From: Cyanobacteria bacterium HKST-UBA02
GTDB lineage: Bacteria; Cyanobacteriota; Vampirovibrionia; Obscuribacterales; Obscuribacteraceae
DNA: 6,894 nt
Direction: 5' to 3'
Assembly (NCBI GenBank): GCA_020431945.1
Contig: JAGQHH010000189.1
Coordinates: 1 to 6,894 of the forward strand
The notes beneath the pieces are model-generated. The model had not been told where the DNA came from, made no database searches, and saw nothing but the letters and a program-made list of their open reading frames with translations. Shown piece after piece: positions 6,340 to 6,894 of this stretch; positions within the stretch are counted from its first letter, which is position 1, and every line of letters begins with the position of its first letter. Made by a program: the position numbers and the translations under genes.

Positions 6340-6373
6340 CTAGATAGGCAGAAAGTGCTAGATGCAGAAAGTA
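6340..6373. repeat. Tandem duplication of a 16-18 bp unit
   Basis: CTAGATAGGCAGAAAGTG (6340-6357) is followed directly by CTAGATGCAGAAAGTA (6358-6373), differing by a 2-nt gap and the final base. A third CTAGAT lies at 6330-6335. The second copy encodes the last codons and stop of the small minus-strand gene. The first copy lies in the aminotransferase leader just upstream of the -10-like box. Confidence 0.75.
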
Positions 6374-6660
6374 TGCCGGCAGATGGCAAAGCTGTCACCG
6401 AATAGCCGGGAGGGACCGATCACCGATACGGAGGGACCGGCGGTGCCGTTCCGGGAGACCACTACTTTGATGTCAGCCCGTCGGTGCCCGGCTTTGAGCC
6501 TGTCATTGACCAGCGAAGCGAGGCCTTCGGCAGCATTGCTCTCAGCGGCTGCCTTTTTGAATTGCTTTTCGAACTCGCTCTGCATGCCGGCCTGAAGCAG
6601 GACAGCCAGATCGTCGGCTCGGGCGCCTTCCTCTCTGACTCTCTTTTCGGGCTTGCTCAT
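6358..6660 (-). CDS. Hypothetical 100-residue protein
   Basis: I do not recognise this protein. From the ATG complementary to 6658-6660 it has 100 residues. The first half (about 1-55) is charged, Ala/Glu/Lys-rich and probably helical. The second half has a beta-like segment (ADIKVVVSRN, about 62-71), a Gly/Pro/Ser-rich stretch (SVSVIGPSR near 76-84) and a Cys-containing end (FAICRHTFCI). A longer start at 6735 would add 25 residues. I reject it because a perfect TTGACA -35 sequence and a DnaA-box match lie in that stretch and suggest upstream regulatory DNA. Neither start has a strong Shine-Dalgarno. Codon use is like its neighbours, with G/C common at third positions. It lies in the same orientation as the aminotransferase, 49 nt upstream, so the two may be co-transcribed. 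Confidence 0.6.
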   Translation of the reverse strand: MSKPEKRVREEGARADDLAVLLQAGMQSEFEKQFKKAAAESNAAEGLASLVNDRLKAGHRRADIKVVVSRNGTAGPSVSVIGPSRLFGDSFAICRHTFCI

Positions 6661-6681
6661 GGACTTCGGCTCGCTTCGGGA

Positions 6682-6700
6682 TGTGGATAAATATGCCACA
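6682..6700. promoter_or_regulatory. Exact DnaA-box match within a TGTGG-N9-CCACA inverted repeat
   Basis: The minus strand reads TTATCCACA (complement of 6682-6690), identical to the consensus DnaA box. Together with CCACA at 6696-6700 it forms a 5-bp inverted repeat spaced by 9 nt. It lies just upstream of the small hypothetical gene in AT-rich DNA. A single box could be chance or a DnaA regulatory site. Confidence 0.35.
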
Positions 6701-6722
6701 GATTTGTTGCATATTCGTGGAA

Positions 6723-6728
6723 TGTCAA
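6723..6728 (-). promoter_or_regulatory. Perfect TTGACA -35 element upstream of the hypothetical gene
   Basis: TTGACA (complement of 6723-6728) matches the -35 consensus fully. The hexamer at 17 nt spacing, AAATCT, is a poor -10, and the better AT-rich CATATT lies too far downstream. The promoter is therefore only partly supported. Confidence 0.3.
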
Positions 6729-6748
6729 GCTTCATATTAATACCGAAA

Positions 6749-6770
6749 GAACCCCGTGGCTACTGGGTTC
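6749..6770. terminator. Small hairpin GAACCC/GGGTTC, possible weak terminator
   Basis: GAACCC at 6749-6754 and GGGTTC at 6765-6770 form a 6-bp stem with a 10-nt loop. On the minus strand the stem is followed by TTTCGG, so it might end a transcript coming from beyond the right edge. On the plus strand there is no T-tract. Confidence 0.3.
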
Positions 6771-6807
6771 ATGGGAGAAACACGAGTCCCTCCAGAAAAG
6801 TTTAATC

Positions 6808-6894
6808 AAGCCACGCCAGGTCAAGCCACGCCACGCCACGCCACGCCGCGCCAAGCCAGGTCGAGCCGAGCCAGGTCGAGCCGAGCCAGGTCGA
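6808..6894. repeat. Imperfect pentanucleotide tandem array running off the window
   Basis: From 6808 the sequence divides into 17 consecutive 5-bp units plus two bases: AAGCC, ACGCC, AGGTC, AAGCC, four ACGCC (6828-6847), GCGCC, AAGCC, AGGTC, then GAGCC, GAGCC, AGGTC repeated. Every unit ends in GCC or GTC. The last part has a higher-order 15-bp period (AGGTCGAGCCGAGCC at 6858-6872 and 6873-6887, with a third copy starting at 6888). The right end lies outside the window. Confidence 0.9.

Noticed and set aside
6808..6894. CRISPR array
   Set aside because: The units are only 5 or 15 bp with no unique spacers, so this is a simple tandem repeat.

Overview
The window looks like ordinary bacterial chromosome of moderately high GC with five well-supported or recognisable genes, three small or unassigned genes, one tRNA and a short-period repeat array running off the right end. 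There is no integrase, transposase, CRISPR array or phage gene. The tRNA has no encoded CCA. Shine-Dalgarno (SD) sites are strong for some genes and absent for others. A DedA protein, a TMEM14 protein and a TPR/coiled-coil envelope protein all sit here. That mix would fit the Cyanobacteria/Melainabacteria side of the tree, for example an Obscuribacter-like lineage, but this is a weak impression and not a demonstrated placement.

Layout from left to right. A DedA-family membrane protein (133-744, +) converges on a small ribbon-helix-helix-like protein (765-1055, -). The latter diverges from an unassigned membrane-anchored protein with a Q/N-rich linker (1205-1948, +). A 16-bp perfect palindrome lies in the divergent region. 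Next come tRNA-Phe(GAA) (2037-2109, +) and, only 9 nt after it, a secreted purple-acid-phosphatase-like metallophosphoesterase (2119-3621, +). That gene overlaps by 4 nt a TMEM14-family membrane protein (3618-3971, +). After a 216-nt gap comes an exported TPR/coiled-coil protein (4188-5063, +). It converges on a class I/II PLP aminotransferase (5130-6308, -), and a 30-bp perfect palindrome separates the two. Upstream of the aminotransferase on the same strand is a 100-residue protein of unknown function (6358-6660, -). Beyond it are an AT-rich stretch with one exact DnaA-box match, a small hairpin and a pentanucleotide tandem array (6808-6894).

How the genes may work together: most products are envelope-associated (DedA, the Q/N-linker protein, the secreted phosphatase, TMEM14, the exported TPR protein). 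The only clear operon is the phosphatase-TMEM14 pair, probably read through from the tRNA-Phe promoter. I see no convincing new multi-gene system. The most unusual things are architectural: the tRNA/mRNA junction, the two long palindromes, and the repeats inside and outside genes.
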